From Tiliqua scincoides (taxonomy: Eukaryota; Chordata; Lepidosauria; Squamata; Scincidae), in contig NC_089823.1 of assembly GCF_035046505.1 (NCBI RefSeq), positions 225,392,604 through 225,456,603 on the forward strand: a stretch of 64,000 nt of DNA. Direction: 5' to 3'. The notes beneath the pieces are model-generated. The model was given only the letters and a program-made list of their open reading frames with translations, was not told the origin of the DNA and did not search any database. Shown one piece after another: positions 10,503-22,514 of this stretch; the first letter of the stretch is position 1, and each line of letters begins with the position of its first letter. The position numbers and the translations under genes are program-made.

Positions 10503-12928
10503 GGGGGGAGGGGGATGTTCTAGCCCAGCTCTTGTCTGCTGCAGTGGTTTTTACTTGCAGGAAATTATCCATGTCAAGGAATGTTCAAAAATATCCTCTC
10601 CCAGTGCACACCTGCAGTCTGGAGTGGTATCTTTCGCTCTACCATTTCATTCTGCTGCACATGTAAACCAAGGCTCCAGCCCAGGAAGATCCTTTAACTC
10701 TTTACCCGCCTCCCCTATGATTCCAATGTGGACCCCCTTCTGAGCCAAGGGAAACTTATTTCTTTGCCAAATAACAGTTGCAGGTGGAAGCATATGAGGG
10801 GAAGGTTTAAAAGTCCCATTGCTCCCAGAGCAGTCCTGATTCAGACTGGGATTCCACAAGGCTGCTATTTATATTGGAAAAATCAACCATGCAGGCCCCG
10901 ATCATGTCACAGATGTATAATCTACTTTAGCCGAAGTACAAGTGGAAAATGAGAGCCTCAGTAAACCTAGAGGTTATCTTCATGATTGCCTTAAGCCATG
11001 GTATGCCAGACCATGATTTGTGCTTGTAATGAACAATTAAAATGATCTTCTCTTTGCTCCAATGTGGCTTGAAAAAAAACCAAAAATAGTTCTGTGCTTT
11101 TGGGATGGCAATTTGGATGTGCCCTGGGGCGAAGATGAGGATTTTCAGACAATCTTGCATTGTAATGCTGGATTATGAGCACATCACTTCTCATCCAAAG
11201 TGGTTATGACATGGCAAGTAATGCAAAGGGGTTATAATAAAATCTGAGAGGGAATACAAGAAGCAAGATGATCCTTCTTGATATTTTTTGCTGGTGTGCA
11301 TTGAATATCAAGTGGCTTTTTCCATAATGAAGAATTGAGCCTTGAGGTCTGACTGTCCTCTAGCCAAGGAGATACCAAGGAGTTCCTATTGTGGTCCCCA
11401 TCTGAGATGTACTCAGGTTCTTGAATCTGTTGTTTGCTTTGTTGTATGATCATGGATGTTATATAAAGATGACTAATCCCTGCGTTCAATTTCCATAATA
11501 TCTCTTTGCTGGCTCTTATTGACACTGCAGTGGAAATTGACACTTCAGCTTCAACATTGAAGGAACAGCTTTGAAGTAACACTAGCAAGAGGGACCCTCT
11601 TTTCCAAACTGTCAACAGCAGCTTTATTTTGGACTGTAAAAAATACTTAATGCTTTGCATTTCTATAGCATGTTTGGAACATTCCCAGCACTGCTCACAT
11701 ACATTGATTTATTAATCCTTTTATACAGTTGGCCATGAAATAGAATGGGTTCAATCAAAAGCCCTATATGTGTGCTTGATCAGGATACAATGGGAAGGAA
11801 GAGGAGAGAAGGTGCACAGTGGATGACCCTATTCCCAACCTATGCGCATGCAGCTAGTTGGATAAACAAGCCCTATGGGCCTAAAACCTGTATGATTGTA
11901 CGCCATGAACACATGTACAATAATTTGCTGAGTTACCATGGGGACTAGAGATGTACCTTTTGGAAGAAAGGAATGGAAGTTGAGCTTTTCAGAATGGCAA
12001 GACTATGGAGGATGCAAATAATTTTTCACATTATTAGAATGCTAGTAAAGAGATGAACAAGCTCAGATGGGTCAATTGACAGGTAGCAGGGAATTCCACA
12101 GGAGACACATCCCACTAAGGAAATGTGAACGCTGAAGCTACCATCTGTCTAAAAGTCTTGGCGGTCTGGGTGGCCAACTCCATTCTAGAAAGAAAAAGAA
12201 GCTTGGTTGCATGCAGAGGAAGCTTATGGTGATCAGCAAACACCAAGAGGTTATATATATTCAGTAAATATGATCACCATTTGACACCAAAACTGAGAGA
12301 AAAGGACAAATGATTGATTTGGAGTACTGTAAAGTTCAGGCTTGTTTCCTACTGTGCATTCTATCTAGATTTTTTCATACTGCATCTCGTGTAATTTTTT
12401 ATTGTGTAATTTTTCTGATAGATATTTGGACATAGTGGGGTTTGGTTTTTCAATTTTAATATTTAATAATTAATATTATTTTAATTTCCAAAGCATTCTT
12501 TGGCAAAATCTGGAAATAAAGACTGTCTGACTATAAAGGCTGACGATTTGCAAATTCCCCATGGAATCGGTTCCTTGGAAACAGCCTGCTAAATGGATTT
12601 CTGAAAGTAGTTTAAGCACAATAGTTGTCTAGGTTCTCTACCACAGAGGAAGCCATTACAGTCAAAGAAGTTTCAATGTGATATAAAATTGTGGTGTGGC
12701 TAGTACTCAGGCTTTAGGCAACAGGGCTCCATTTGTACAACGAATGGAAAATGGCCAAGGAACCGGTGATTACTAACTCTAGAGACTTGACCCTGATAAG
12801 GCTTCTGTAACTTTAAGAATTGCTCAGAGGCAGAGTTCAGTTGGAGCTTCTCCTGCCACTGCAGTATTGTAACCTGGCAACCTGAACCTGGGATGCAAAA
12901 GACCAAGGAGGACCAGGAGGGGGTTAAC
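10502..12928. other. Unassigned non-coding stretch
   Basis: About 2.4 kb, AT-rich, without a recognisable exon or repeat. A minus-strand open frame at 11,232-11,660 has no domain or conserved-looking motif and is treated as chance. Confidence 0.5.
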
Positions 12929-13255
12929 ATAAGAACAGACTGCTGGATCAGGCCATAGGCCCATCTAGTCCAGCTTCCTGTATCTCACAGTGGCCCATCA
13001 AATTTCCCCTGGGATCACACAAAGCAACAAGAGACCTGCATCTTGGTGCGCTCCCCTTTATCTGGCATTCTGACATAACCCATTTCTGAAATCAGGAGGT
13101 TGCACATACACATCATGGCTTGTAACCTGTGATGGATTTTTCCTCCAGAAATATATTCAATCCCCTTTTAAAGGCATCTAGGGCAAATGCCATCACCACA
13201 TGCTGTGGCAAGGAGTTCCACAGACCAACTACACACCGAGTAAAGAAATATTCAT
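12929..13255 (-). mobile_element. CR1-clade LINE, 3' end fragment
   Basis: Starts with the reversed octamer and CTGGATCAGGCCATAGGCCC. It runs through the UTR into coding sequence for the C-terminus, and the 5' truncation lies at about 13,255. Confidence 0.9.
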
Positions 13256-13597
13256 TTTCACCTATTGATTTGAACTAACCAATCCATTTTTTGCCTACTG
13301 GGTTCTTGTTACTTTACACAACATCTCTTGCAATTACAATTTCCTGTATTCAGTCCACAATGCTGGCACGTTGCCTACTGAAAGAGCTAAAATTAATCAG
13401 CCTGGGTCTCAAAGCAGAATTTTTAATTGAATTTAATATGAGAACAGATGACGCAGGAAGTGCCACGCTAAATAAAGTATCCTTCATTGTCATATTTGAT
13501 TCAGACTCAGACTATTTTTTAATTTAATTGACGTTGAGGTAGAATGTAGCACACTACCAGTGCCACTGAATTCACAAGCCCAGGTTTACATCTAGTT
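13256..13597. other. Unassigned non-coding stretch
   Basis: No gene or repeat recognised between two CR1 fragments in opposite orientation. Confidence 0.5.
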
Positions 13598-14056
13598 CTC
13601 CAGATCATGCAGGGGATGGACAGAGTAGATAGAGAGACGCTCTTTTCCCTCTCACATAACATCAGAACCAGGGGACATCCACAAAAGTTGAGTGTTGGGA
13701 GAGTTAGGACAGACAGAAGAAAATATTTCTTTACCCAGCGTGTAATTAGTTTGTGGAACTCTTTGCCACAGGAAGTAGTGATGGCATCTTGCCTGGATGC
13801 CTTTAAGAGGGGATTGGACAAATTTCTGGAGAAAAAGTTCATTACAAGTTACAAGTCATAGTAGGTATGTGCAAGCTCTTGGTTTTAGAGGCAGGCTGCC
13901 TCTGTTTGCCAGATGCAGGGGAGGGCACCGGGACGCAGGTTGTGTCTGTTGTCTTGTGTGCTCCCTGGGGCATTTGGTGGGCCACTGTGAGATACAGGAA
14001 GCTGGACAAGATGGGCCTTTGGCCTGATCCAGCAGGGCTCTTCTTATGTTGTTATG
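13598..14056 (+). mobile_element. CR1-clade LINE, 3' end, open C-terminal frame
   Basis: The frame stays open from 13,607 to 13,861: MQGMDRVDRETLFSLSHNIR, later RKYFFTQRVISLWNSLPQE, ending KKFITSYKS. The UTR has the variant GCAAGCTCTTGGTTTTAGAG, shared with the 28.7-kb copy, which marks a subfamily different from the 1.4-kb copy. Ends in a single degenerate octamer. Confidence 0.92.
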
Positions 14057-14737
14057 TCTTTGCTCTTGAAATGATTAGTAAATAAGAAATAAAGATCACT
14101 TGGCTCCAGTTCCTAAGCCTCTCAGTCCCAGCCAAAGATTTGGGTATAGTAATTCGTCTATAATGACTCACACCACTGCACATCTCCCCCCCACCCCCCA
14201 AACTGCTTTGCTAGGGCATGACCACACACAAGCTACTGCCTTTTTGTGTACTATATGCCACTTTGGGGCAGTCCTCCTGCTCCTTGATGTCTGATGCATG
14301 CAGAAAAAATTACCAACGATGCTGTTTGTTATTGATTCAGTAACTCTCATATTACCATACACGTAAATGCTTGGGATTAGGTTATCACACAACAGTTTTT
14401 AAAACCCAGAAATCAAGGAAGTCCTGCTCAGAGAAATAAACTAGACATATAATTGGTCTGCATTTCATGCTTTTGCAATAATGCCATTCAAGCATGGCAT
14501 CTAATATTGAGTACAGAATTCAGCATGCCCAGAAACTTTGCTGCATTGGGGGGGGCAGAAGTACACTTGTACCCCTTATAATACAGAGATAAAGGCTTGG
14601 CTCCATAGGACTGTTTTCAGGTCCCCAAGCCATACCACAAGCTTGTTTCAAACTTCCTTCAGAGTTTGTAAAGCAATTTCTAATATGGCTGTTAGCAGAG
14701 CTGAGGAAAAAGCAAACTCATTCACAGTGAAGTTGAG
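14057..14737. other. Unassigned non-coding stretch
   Basis: No gene or repeat recognised. Confidence 0.45.
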
Positions 14738-14850
14738 TTCAGGGTGACCAGACACCCTCTTTTTCCAGGACATGTCTTCTTTTTTAGTCTCCTGTCCTGG
14801 AAAAAAAGTTTAAATGTCCTTCTTTCCCCTGTGAGCAGGCCCTTGCAGGT
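14738..14850 (+). mobile_element. Possible hAT-type element, left end (CAGGGTGACCAGAC)
   Basis: CAGGGTGACCAGACACCCTC followed by a CCAGGACATGTC...CCTGTCCTGG inverted segment resembles a known class of amniote hAT non-autonomous elements. The right terminus was not found. Confidence 0.45.
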
Positions 14851-16218
14851 AGCGCATAGCCTTCTTGTAATTAATAAATTGTCTATAATAAATTATATGT
14901 AATTAAAATAATGTTTAAATGAGCCACAAGTACCCTCCCGTCCGTCCTGAGCCTCTTACGGCTGTTTGTTGCTTTGCGTCTGGCCTCCCAATCTGGAAGT
15001 AACTGGCGATGACATCATTGCCTGTTACTTCCCATGGTACATCCAATCCATGGACCATGCAAAGTGGTAAGCAAGGGATGAATATTGAGAAATGCTGTTC
15101 TAGGATACTTCCCAGAATCTCCTGCAACTCACTGAAAACCCAAGAAGTGGACCCTGAAAACAGAAAGCATGAAAACCACTGCTTTATACCACACTTTTGA
15201 AAGAATAATAAAAATTATTTACCTTAATGCCCTATGCAACATTTAGATCCTCCAGTTGTTGCAGATTTTGAACTGAGCAATCTTTTGCCTGCAGTGGTTT
15301 TATGTCACTGACAAACAATTATTCCTTATGCAGAAATTGACAGTGTTTATTTCCTCTTTGTTCAGCTCCAGCGATCCTGGTTGCTCCGTTGGGTTCAAGT
15401 ACCATATTTCCTTGCTTTTGGAAATGTAAATAACACCGAAGTTTCATACATTTTAATTGCCTCCAGGCTGCCATTTTAATCTGGTGAATCCACTAGGTGA
15501 TGGAGTGTTGCCATGGAAACCAGATGCAAGAAGATGTCAGTAGATGGTACATGAAGAGACCCTTATAGGAAAGTAAGGTCTTGACTCAACTCAGAACATG
15601 ATGTTTCAATGAGGTGTGAGCCCCGAATAGACAGCTACCCTTTAAAGATTTAAGTGTCTCGTCAAGACATTTTTGTATGAATGTATTTGGAAGTCCTGAG
15701 GCAGCTCATCTGTAGTCCTGGCTTACAGAAACAAACCCATTGGAAGCCTGGCTTTGCTAACATTGTAATTTCAAACCAATGTCCAATAAACACAGAAATT
15801 ATAATTTCCTCACCCCATTAGTTGGGGAGTTTAAGTTTCAGAACTGAAGGGAGGATTGATGGAGCAGTTTTGCACATGAAGTGGAGATTAGCAGCACTGT
15901 ATATATCGGAATAAGGCGAAGGCAAAGCAATTTATCTTACAAATATCTTTTTCCACTGTCTTCTATGTGGCCTTAAATAGATTCTGTATATATTGAAATT
16001 CAAATATTCCAGTATATTCCATAACCGAATCCATCACTGTCAGCTGACTGAGCTATCAAAGATTTATGTGGGCTGTACGTCTCATTAGTGTAGAAGAGAC
16101 TGTTGTTGTCTGCTTCCTTCTGTGCACCCAGATGCATCAGAAGAGCCTTTGGAGTCACTTTCTGACCCCTATGAACACTTTGAAACTATCATGGTGATCT
16201 TCATGTGTACACAGAACC
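14851..16218. other. Unassigned non-coding stretch
   Basis: No gene or recognisable repeat. It includes AT-rich sequence around 15,770-16,060 of even, repeat-free appearance. Confidence 0.45.
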
Positions 16219-16470
16219 AATGAGCATCTGGCCTGGATGCCTTTAAAAGGGGATTGGACAAATTTCTGGAGGCGAAATCCATCACGGGTTACAAGCCATG
16301 ATGTGTATGTGCAACCTCCTGATTTCAGAAATTCAGATGCAAGGGAGGGCACCAGGATGTAGGTCTCTTGTTGTCTTGTGTGCTCCCTGGGGCATTTGGT
16401 GGGCCACTGTGAGATACAGGAAGTCGGACCAGATGGGCCTTTGGCCTGATCCAGCTGGGCTCTTCTTATG
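16219..16470 (+). mobile_element. CR1-clade LINE, 3' end fragment
   Basis: GGATGCCTTTAAAAGGGGAT leads into the shared CR1 UTR, ending CTGGGCTCTTCTTATG. Strongly 5'-truncated. Confidence 0.9.
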
Positions 16471-16717
16471 AAAGGAATTCTAAGATCTTAATATTCAGGG
16501 CAACTGGAGAGAAAGACATTTTCCTACATTTCAGAGGTTATTGGTATTGTGGGCTTCTGGTCCTCAGAGCTGCACAGTCTGAGATCCTATGCCTGTTGAC
16601 TTGGAAATAATCCCATTCAGAATGACTTGGTTCTGTGTGAATTCCAATACTACGAGCCTTTTATGACAGCATATCTCCTGATACACTGTCGTAAAAATTC
16701 CAGCAATTGCATGAATA

Positions 16718-16878
16718 CCATGGGCTACGTCAGAATGCCAGATGCAAGGGAGGGCACCAGGATGAGGTCTCTTGTTAGCTGGTGTGCTCCCTGGGGCATT
16801 TGGTGGGCCACTTCGAGATACAGGAAGCTGGACTAGATTGGCCTGATCCAGTGGGGCTGTTCTTATGTTCTTATGTTA
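16718..16878 (+). mobile_element. CR1-clade LINE, very short 3' end
   Basis: Only the last 160 bases of the CR1 UTR are present, ending TGTTCTTATGTTCTTATG. It lies 250 bases after another CR1 end in the same orientation. Confidence 0.88.
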
Positions 16879-17390
16879 ACCACATGTAAAACGACTTATC
16901 TGTAGTTTCACATGACTGCATTGTGCATGTGTGTGTTTAAAAAGTGCATTCAAATGAGCGGATACAATTCCATGGGTCTTTTTCACCTCACTGGCAACCC
17001 TCTGGGAAGGACAGCGTTGAGTGTGCAAGAAAGACTTATGCAACTGGCCCCGCCCACGCAGTTGCGCTATTCACACACGCCACAGTCACATGGGAGCATT
17101 ACTCCCACGTGGTTCAGTGGGCATATGAACGGAACAGATGCTGTTGAAACTCTCTCTGTCTTTCCAAGCAATCAGGTTGCTGCAATAAATTTGCATTTGT
17201 TCCTCATTTGTGGTGCACAGACTGCTCATTGTCTCTCCAAGCTGCACTTCTGTTGTGGGGAAATAACATTTTCTGAGTCCCCAAGGCACAATATTTTGTA
17301 CTTGGGACATTTCCCACAAATACAATACAGTGCTTCCCACAGATAGCATACTTTTGCAGCTCCTTTTACAAGGCCAGTTTCCTTCATTTT
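16879..17390. other. Unassigned non-coding stretch
   Basis: No gene or repeat family recognised. Confidence 0.4.
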
Positions 17391-17690
17391 TCCAGGGGGC
17401 AGGTGAATGGGGAGCAGGAGGCAGGGCTGGGACCTGGCAGTTATGCTGGATCCCAACCCCATTCCCTAAGTTGTGCGGAGCAGCTCCAAGCCACTCCGTT
17501 CTCCTGGGACTTATGCCACCTTCTGAGGTGGCGCAGGTCCGAGGAGAGCCATTGAGGCTGTTGTGGCTTACCCAGGGGTAAGGGGAAGAGTTTCCCCTTA
17601 CCTCTGGCTGAGCCACTTCTGGCCCCAATCTTTCGGTGGATACAGCGCATGCCTCCTGGCCTGCCTGTTCCAGCGCAAGTTAGGATGGCG
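17391..17690. mobile_element. GC-rich CCAATCCTA-class MITE body
   Basis: GCAGTTATGCTGGATCC and the palindrome around AGGGGTAAGGGGAAG / TTCCCCTTACCTC resemble the interiors of elements at 29.1 and 55.6 kb. The ends are degraded, so the limits are approximate. Confidence 0.5.
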
Positions 17691-17697
17691 CTCTTGT

Positions 17698-17743
17698 ATT
17701 GGCAACCTTCAGTCTCGAAAGACTATGGTATTGCGCTCTTAGT
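17698..17743 (-). mobile_element. Short LINE tail fragment (ATACCATAGTCTTTCGAG)
   Basis: TTGGCAACCTTCAGTCTCGA, then AAGACTATGGTATTGCGCTC, the last 45 bases of the LINE family at 5.6 kb. Extreme 5' truncation. Confidence 0.8.
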
Positions 17744-17996
17744 TCCTCAAGAAGCAAATAGCATACATGCAGGCAGCTAAAAAACTTGGATTTCTCCTAT
17801 TTCCTTATCTACATTTCAGCTTCAAATAGTTTTCTTCTCTAGCCACCCAGACTGGAGGGGTGCATCAAGTGATACCTGTGAGCTGTCAGTGTCTATTGAG
17901 GAAGCATATTGTGCAATAAGCTATATTAGATAAAACATATTTACCTTGATGGTCCTGGCAGTACCTTCTTTCAGATGAAAAATTAGTAGCTGCGGC

Positions 17997-18000
<4 letters not shown>

Positions 18001-18069
<69 letters not shown>

Positions 18070-18070
18070 T
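18001..18070. repeat. (TTTC)n microsatellite
   Basis: About 17 uninterrupted TTTC units. Confidence 0.98.
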
Positions 18071-18261
18071 TCCAAAAGTCACCATAGAATCAGAGGGTGC
18101 ACATAGTGTCTAATAAATTCTCCTAATATCTCATTTGGTTGTCCTCTGTCAGTCTTCTCAGGTGGGGTGAATCCCATAAGGTGAGTAAAATGATGCCTCA
18201 GGGAGTGTCCCAAATACACACCATGTGTGGCAACCATCTCTCCTGGGCATGTGCCCCTCCC

Positions 18262-18936
18262 CAGTGGCATCACTAGGGGGGCATGACGGGTGCACTGGAT
18301 GAGGCACTTGGGCAGTGAAACCACTAGTGATCTTAATTTTGGAAACCTTTTGGAAAAGGTGTATTTACAAATAATACCATCATGTTATCAGTTGATAACT
18401 CAAAACTTACAAATGAGACTGTTCTGAGAGCCAATGAGGTCAGTGGAAGACCTCCCCAGCCCCGCGCCCAGGGCAAAGATCCATGATGGTGCCCCCCTAT
18501 GGGCTGTTGCTGACCCCTGTGCAAAAATCTGCCCCCTTTACTCAACTGAAGCTCACAGAGCCTCACACAACCCAGGGCTGTGTCAGGGAAGCCTCTCTGA
18601 GGTTCCCTGACACTATAAACCAGAAGCACAGTTTCTGACCCCATCAGGAGCCTCAGGGAGGCTTCTGCAGGATCCTAGAGGTTCGCACCTGGGGCATTCT
18701 AATGGTAGGTCCAAAACTAAATGTGGTGTTATGTCACAGCAAGGAACCAATAAGGTGTTAGTATGAGTCAGCTCTCATTTCCATGTATCAGACCTAATAC
18801 TAGAACTCTTGTTCTAGTATGTATAAGTGCCATCAATTTGGCCGCTGGTTACCAATTTGTTGTGTGACCTATGCTGTTATATATTAAAATAAATAAAGTT
18901 AATGGGGTGTTACACACCAACCTAGTGTTGTCACTG
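18262..18936 (+). mobile_element. hAT-type non-autonomous element, long form (CAGTGGCATCACTAG family)
   Basis: Starts CAGTGGCATCACTAGGGGGG and ends CCTAGTGTTGTCACTG. It includes AATACCATCATGTTATC and GGAACCAATAAGGTGTTAGT, shared with 38.9 kb. A stretch at about 18,440-18,690 resembles sequence at 61.2-61.5 kb and may be a nested element. No clean target duplication. Confidence 0.65.
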
Positions 18937-19228
18937 CGTTGTTCTTGTAATTTTTTCTGTATGGTCCATCATGGAGGTGACACAATGAGCTCTCACACCA
19001 GGTGATGAGAATCCTCATGACTCCTCTGCCTGACCATCGCTCTTTTCACCCAGCCTCTTGTTCTCTCAGCAGACCTGGTCTGGCCTCAAGTCAACCTCCT
19101 CCTCCTTCCTCCCTGGGAGAAAACCCAACCAGCCACTCAACTCACACATCTCCCGTAATAGAAACACTGCTTCTCAGTTGGCATCCAGGCAGACCTACTG
19201 ATAGAAAATACCTACTGATATTATAATA
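18937..19228. other. Unassigned non-coding stretch
   Basis: Nothing recognised. Confidence 0.4.
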
Positions 19229-19338
19229 GTACTGAACATTTGTATAGCATTTTCTAAGCGTGTAAAGGGCTTCACATGTATTATCTTGATGTTGTCCTTA
19301 CAACAATCCTGTAAAGTATTATCCCCATATTGCAGCTA
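19229..19338 (-). mobile_element. MIR/L2-like ancient repeat end
   Basis: AAGGGCTTCACATGTATTAT, ACAACAATCCTGTAAAGTAT and ATCCCCATATTGCAG match the conserved 3' part of MIR-type SINEs and L2 ends. A weaker copy is at 62.88-62.95 kb. Confidence 0.6.
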
Positions 19339-20470
19339 ACAAATAGCACCAGCAGAATGCTTCCCTGTTCCAGTTGCACATTACTATGTCTTGTAGAACC
19401 TGGTTTAATGTTATTGCACAGGCAGAATGCTACCTCTCTCTCCTGCCACTGATAACATTTGCAACGATCTCTAAACAGAACACAGTGTGCCCCTAGGGAA
19501 CACAAGTACTACTGGAACTAGCCCAGGATAAAATGACTCCTCCAAAGAAGTCCTAGCATTATAAAGCATAATTAGGAAATTGTTTCTTATGCTGATGAGT
19601 CATACTTAAATGTGGGAGCAGATAGATCAGGCATCCAGTTTAAATTTAATCTAATAATAGAATTACACTGAAATCATCCTGTGTTTTTTAAAAGTGGGGA
19701 CTTGCAACAAAACATTCCAGTGCTATCTATCTCCAGACCTGGAGTGCCCCTAGTCACAATCATACCAGCCTGGATCAGACCCTTCTATCTCTGCTCAGGT
19801 CCCATGGGGAGGGGTAGGAAAGGTTTCATGCTTCTGAAACTTTATCCCACTGTGCTACATAGAGAGAGGGGGAGAGGTCTGAAGAGTAGGGAAGTCTTTT
19901 TCCCTCCTTCCTCTCTCCCAAGCCCAGAGAGGCTTTTTTGAAAACCTTGTGGCATGCACCTCACAGAGCCTACCCCCTCCCAACAGACTTTAAGCAGTCA
20001 GGGGTGTGAGCTGATCCATTTCCCATTCATCTGATGTTTATCTTCCCACAATGCCTGATAGATCCTGCAAGCTACTAAGCATGCATCCTTGTTCACTTCC
20101 AGTCTAGACTAGAGCCTTGTAGTGCTACTGCTGCATGGTTATCTGTAATTCACTGGAAGCAAAGTTAAAACAGAGGTGCTGTATAATCCAGAAATCTCCA
20201 TATCCATGACCAAGATCCGCCTGTAATAATTATTTATAACTAAGTTTATTCAATAGGTCCCTGGTAACTTCAATTAAAATTTTATCACTTGTGCCATGGC
20301 TTTTGGTGCATTCAGACTGGGAGATCAGCAAGGAAAAACCTGCTGATTGCCCCTTAAATTGCCTTTCTGAATTGCCCCACAGTTTCTGTTTCCATTTTAA
20401 CATCTGGGAGTGAGTGACACTCTGAGTAGGATTGAAATCCAAACACTCCAAGTAGAGCTGAAATCAACAT
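19339..20470. other. Unassigned non-coding stretch
   Basis: No gene or repeat family recognised. Confidence 0.45.
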
Positions 20471-20548
20471 TCAATTAAAGCTAATAGTATATATAAGCAT
20501 ATATATATAAGCATATATTAAAGCTAATAGTAAAAATAAGCATATGAA
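20471..20548. repeat. AT-rich direct repeat
   Basis: ATTAAAGCTAATAGTA occurs twice about 43 bases apart, each followed by AAGCATAT, with (TA)n between. Confidence 0.75.
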
Positions 20549-21403
20549 TTAGCAAGATGTTTGGGATCGCAGACCCAAGATCTTGCCTGTTTTAAGTGGA
20601 GTAAGCTAATTTGATACAGATAGGTGAGAATGCAGGGTTCATAAAAAAAGAGTTTTAAGCAATGTCGTCAGAATTATAATGAAGAAAATGGACATTTATT
20701 TATTTATAGTATTTTTATCCTACCTTTTTCCTACTTGTATGCCACAAGTAGTATTGTTAAATTATCCCAGAAGATGTATGTTAAACAAAACAAAGAACCA
20801 CAGGAAGTTGGTAGCAAGTATATTAATATTAAGAACAAAAGATTGTAGCCAGGAAATTGTGAGCATTCTGTTCTTGCCACCTTTCAGTACCTGCTACCCA
20901 AGCAAAGGTGCGGGCAAAGCATCCCATTGATAAATGATGATAGTTCTTAAATGGTTCAATTGACGCAGCCAAGACAGAAACGGCCTCTGCAATGTTGGTT
21001 GGGATTAATTGTGTAAGAATATTAAGACACATGTGGGCTTATTTGAAGGCTACAAAGTTGCAATTACAGTGCTGGAAAGGCAATGCCAATTACACGAGCA
21101 ACTGATTTCTAGGGTAGAACATACATTTTGCTGAATCAGGATGAAAGTCTATTAGGCATTGCAGAAACCCACTGCTCTAGATTACACGCCACTCTTCATT
21201 TCCCCGGTAAACCCCTGGTAAGCTGGCTGATGAAAAGTTCATTCAGCAGGTTTGTTTCTGCTGAGTCAGTAGAGTTCCATTTAATTAAGACAACAGAAAA
21301 TAGAACTTGACGGCTTTCTTGGTTGCTCCTTGGAGTACTGCATAGTGCCATGCCTGTGTTCTATCATAATCCACATTGGAAATCAGTCTGCTGTTTTTTG
21401 GAA
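20549..21403. other. Unassigned non-coding stretch
   Basis: No gene or repeat family recognised. Confidence 0.45.
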
Positions 21404-21515
21404 GAGACACAGGATTTTCAAACGTTCTAACTTCAGCGTTCTGAAGTTCTGTCTGAAGTTCTAACGTTCTGTCCTGTGGAGAGACACAGGATTTTCAAAC
21501 GTTCTAACTTCAGCG
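21404..21515 (+). repeat. Perfect 35-base direct repeat, period 77
   Basis: The segment at 21,404-21,438 (GAGACACAGGATTTTCAAAC onward) recurs without change at 21,481-21,515. The spacer holds further short repeats of CTGAAGTTCT and AACGTTCT. Perfect identity implies a recent local duplication. Confidence 0.9.
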
Positions 21516-21539
21516 AATGCCTAATATTATCTCCCACTA

Positions 21540-21960
21540 TATTATCGCATGCAGCTCTGCTCGCGTAAACTGCGCTACATGCTGTGGTGGGGAAGATGCA
21601 ATAGGACAACTCCAGGAGGTAAGAATATCTACTTAAATATAAAAAAGTAAAAATAAAGTAAATATTTTTACATCCCCCGGTAGGCTGCCCAATCACCTAT
21701 GGGTCTTCTTGGAGCTATGCCAACAATTTTGCCGGCATAAGTTCATGGAGAGCCAGCGGCATTCTAGAGAGAGGTTTCAGGGATCGAATCTGGGCACAAG
21801 TCACTGCCACCAGATCCACCCCTCCATCCCCCCACACGCCCCCAGTTCCTCCTCCAACACCCCCCATTACTCTTTCTCCCTGTTCACGGCACACCACTAA
21901 AAATGCACCAGTGCCAATGGAGCCTCCTAGAGCTGCTGCCGTGCACACCGTGTCTCTCAC
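21540..21960. mobile_element. Unclassified MITE-like repeat, same family as 47.4 kb
   Basis: GCTGTGGTGGGGAAGATGCA, CCAGGAGGTAAG, CCTATGGGTCTTCTTGGAGC and CACTGCCACCAGATCCACCC all recur in order at 47,430-47,650. No terminal repeats could be fixed. Confidence 0.6.
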
Positions 21961-22382
21961 CATTGGCATCAGCAACCTGGCACCCTGTGCAAAGTGCACC
22001 CTCTGTATACCAAATGCCCTTTTACCATAGTTCCCATCACCACAGTTCCCTTTACGTGCTCTAAGGAGGAACAATTTCAGGCCAGACAGGAATAGCCCTG
22101 TGCCAGGCTACTTATCACCTGATGTCTCCATGGTTGTCAGAGTGGTAGAAGCTTATGTACTGGTTTGGTGTGCTGTGATTGGCTGCCAGGTTAAGTCTGT
22201 ATCCTGTGTTTCATTATAGGAAAAGTGGGTGGGTGAGGGAAGATCCAATTTTCTGGTGTTTTCACCTTTCCCATTGTTCCATGTGGGCTTACTCATTCCC
22301 ATGCCAGCTCTGTTGTTTATTTCTGGTGTCAGGGGTGTGTCTGTCATCTGAAGGGGGATTAGGGTATGGTGTACTCCTAGTC

Positions 22383-22514
22383 CTAAGAACATAAGAACAG
22401 CCCTGCTGGATCAGGCCATAGGCCCATCTAGTTCAGCTTCCTGTAGCTCACAGTGGTCCACCAAATGCCCTAGGCAGCACACCAGATAACCTGCATCCTG
22501 GTGCCCTCCCTTGC
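22383..22514 (-). mobile_element. CR1-clade LINE 3' end, host of an L2 insertion
   Basis: TAAGAACATAAGAACAGCCC through GGTGCCCTCCCTTGC is CR1 3' UTR. The CR1 match breaks at 22,514 and resumes briefly at 23,177-23,193 (CTGACATAGCCCAT), so the L2 inserted into it. Confidence 0.85.

Noticed and set aside
11232-11660. 142-codon minus-strand open frame
   Set aside because: Composition is that of random DNA and no motif is recognisable.
16912-17650. Overlapping long frames on both strands (144 and 180 codons)
   Set aside because: They arise from GC-rich repeat sequence shared with other MITE copies, and the frames are not kept between copies.
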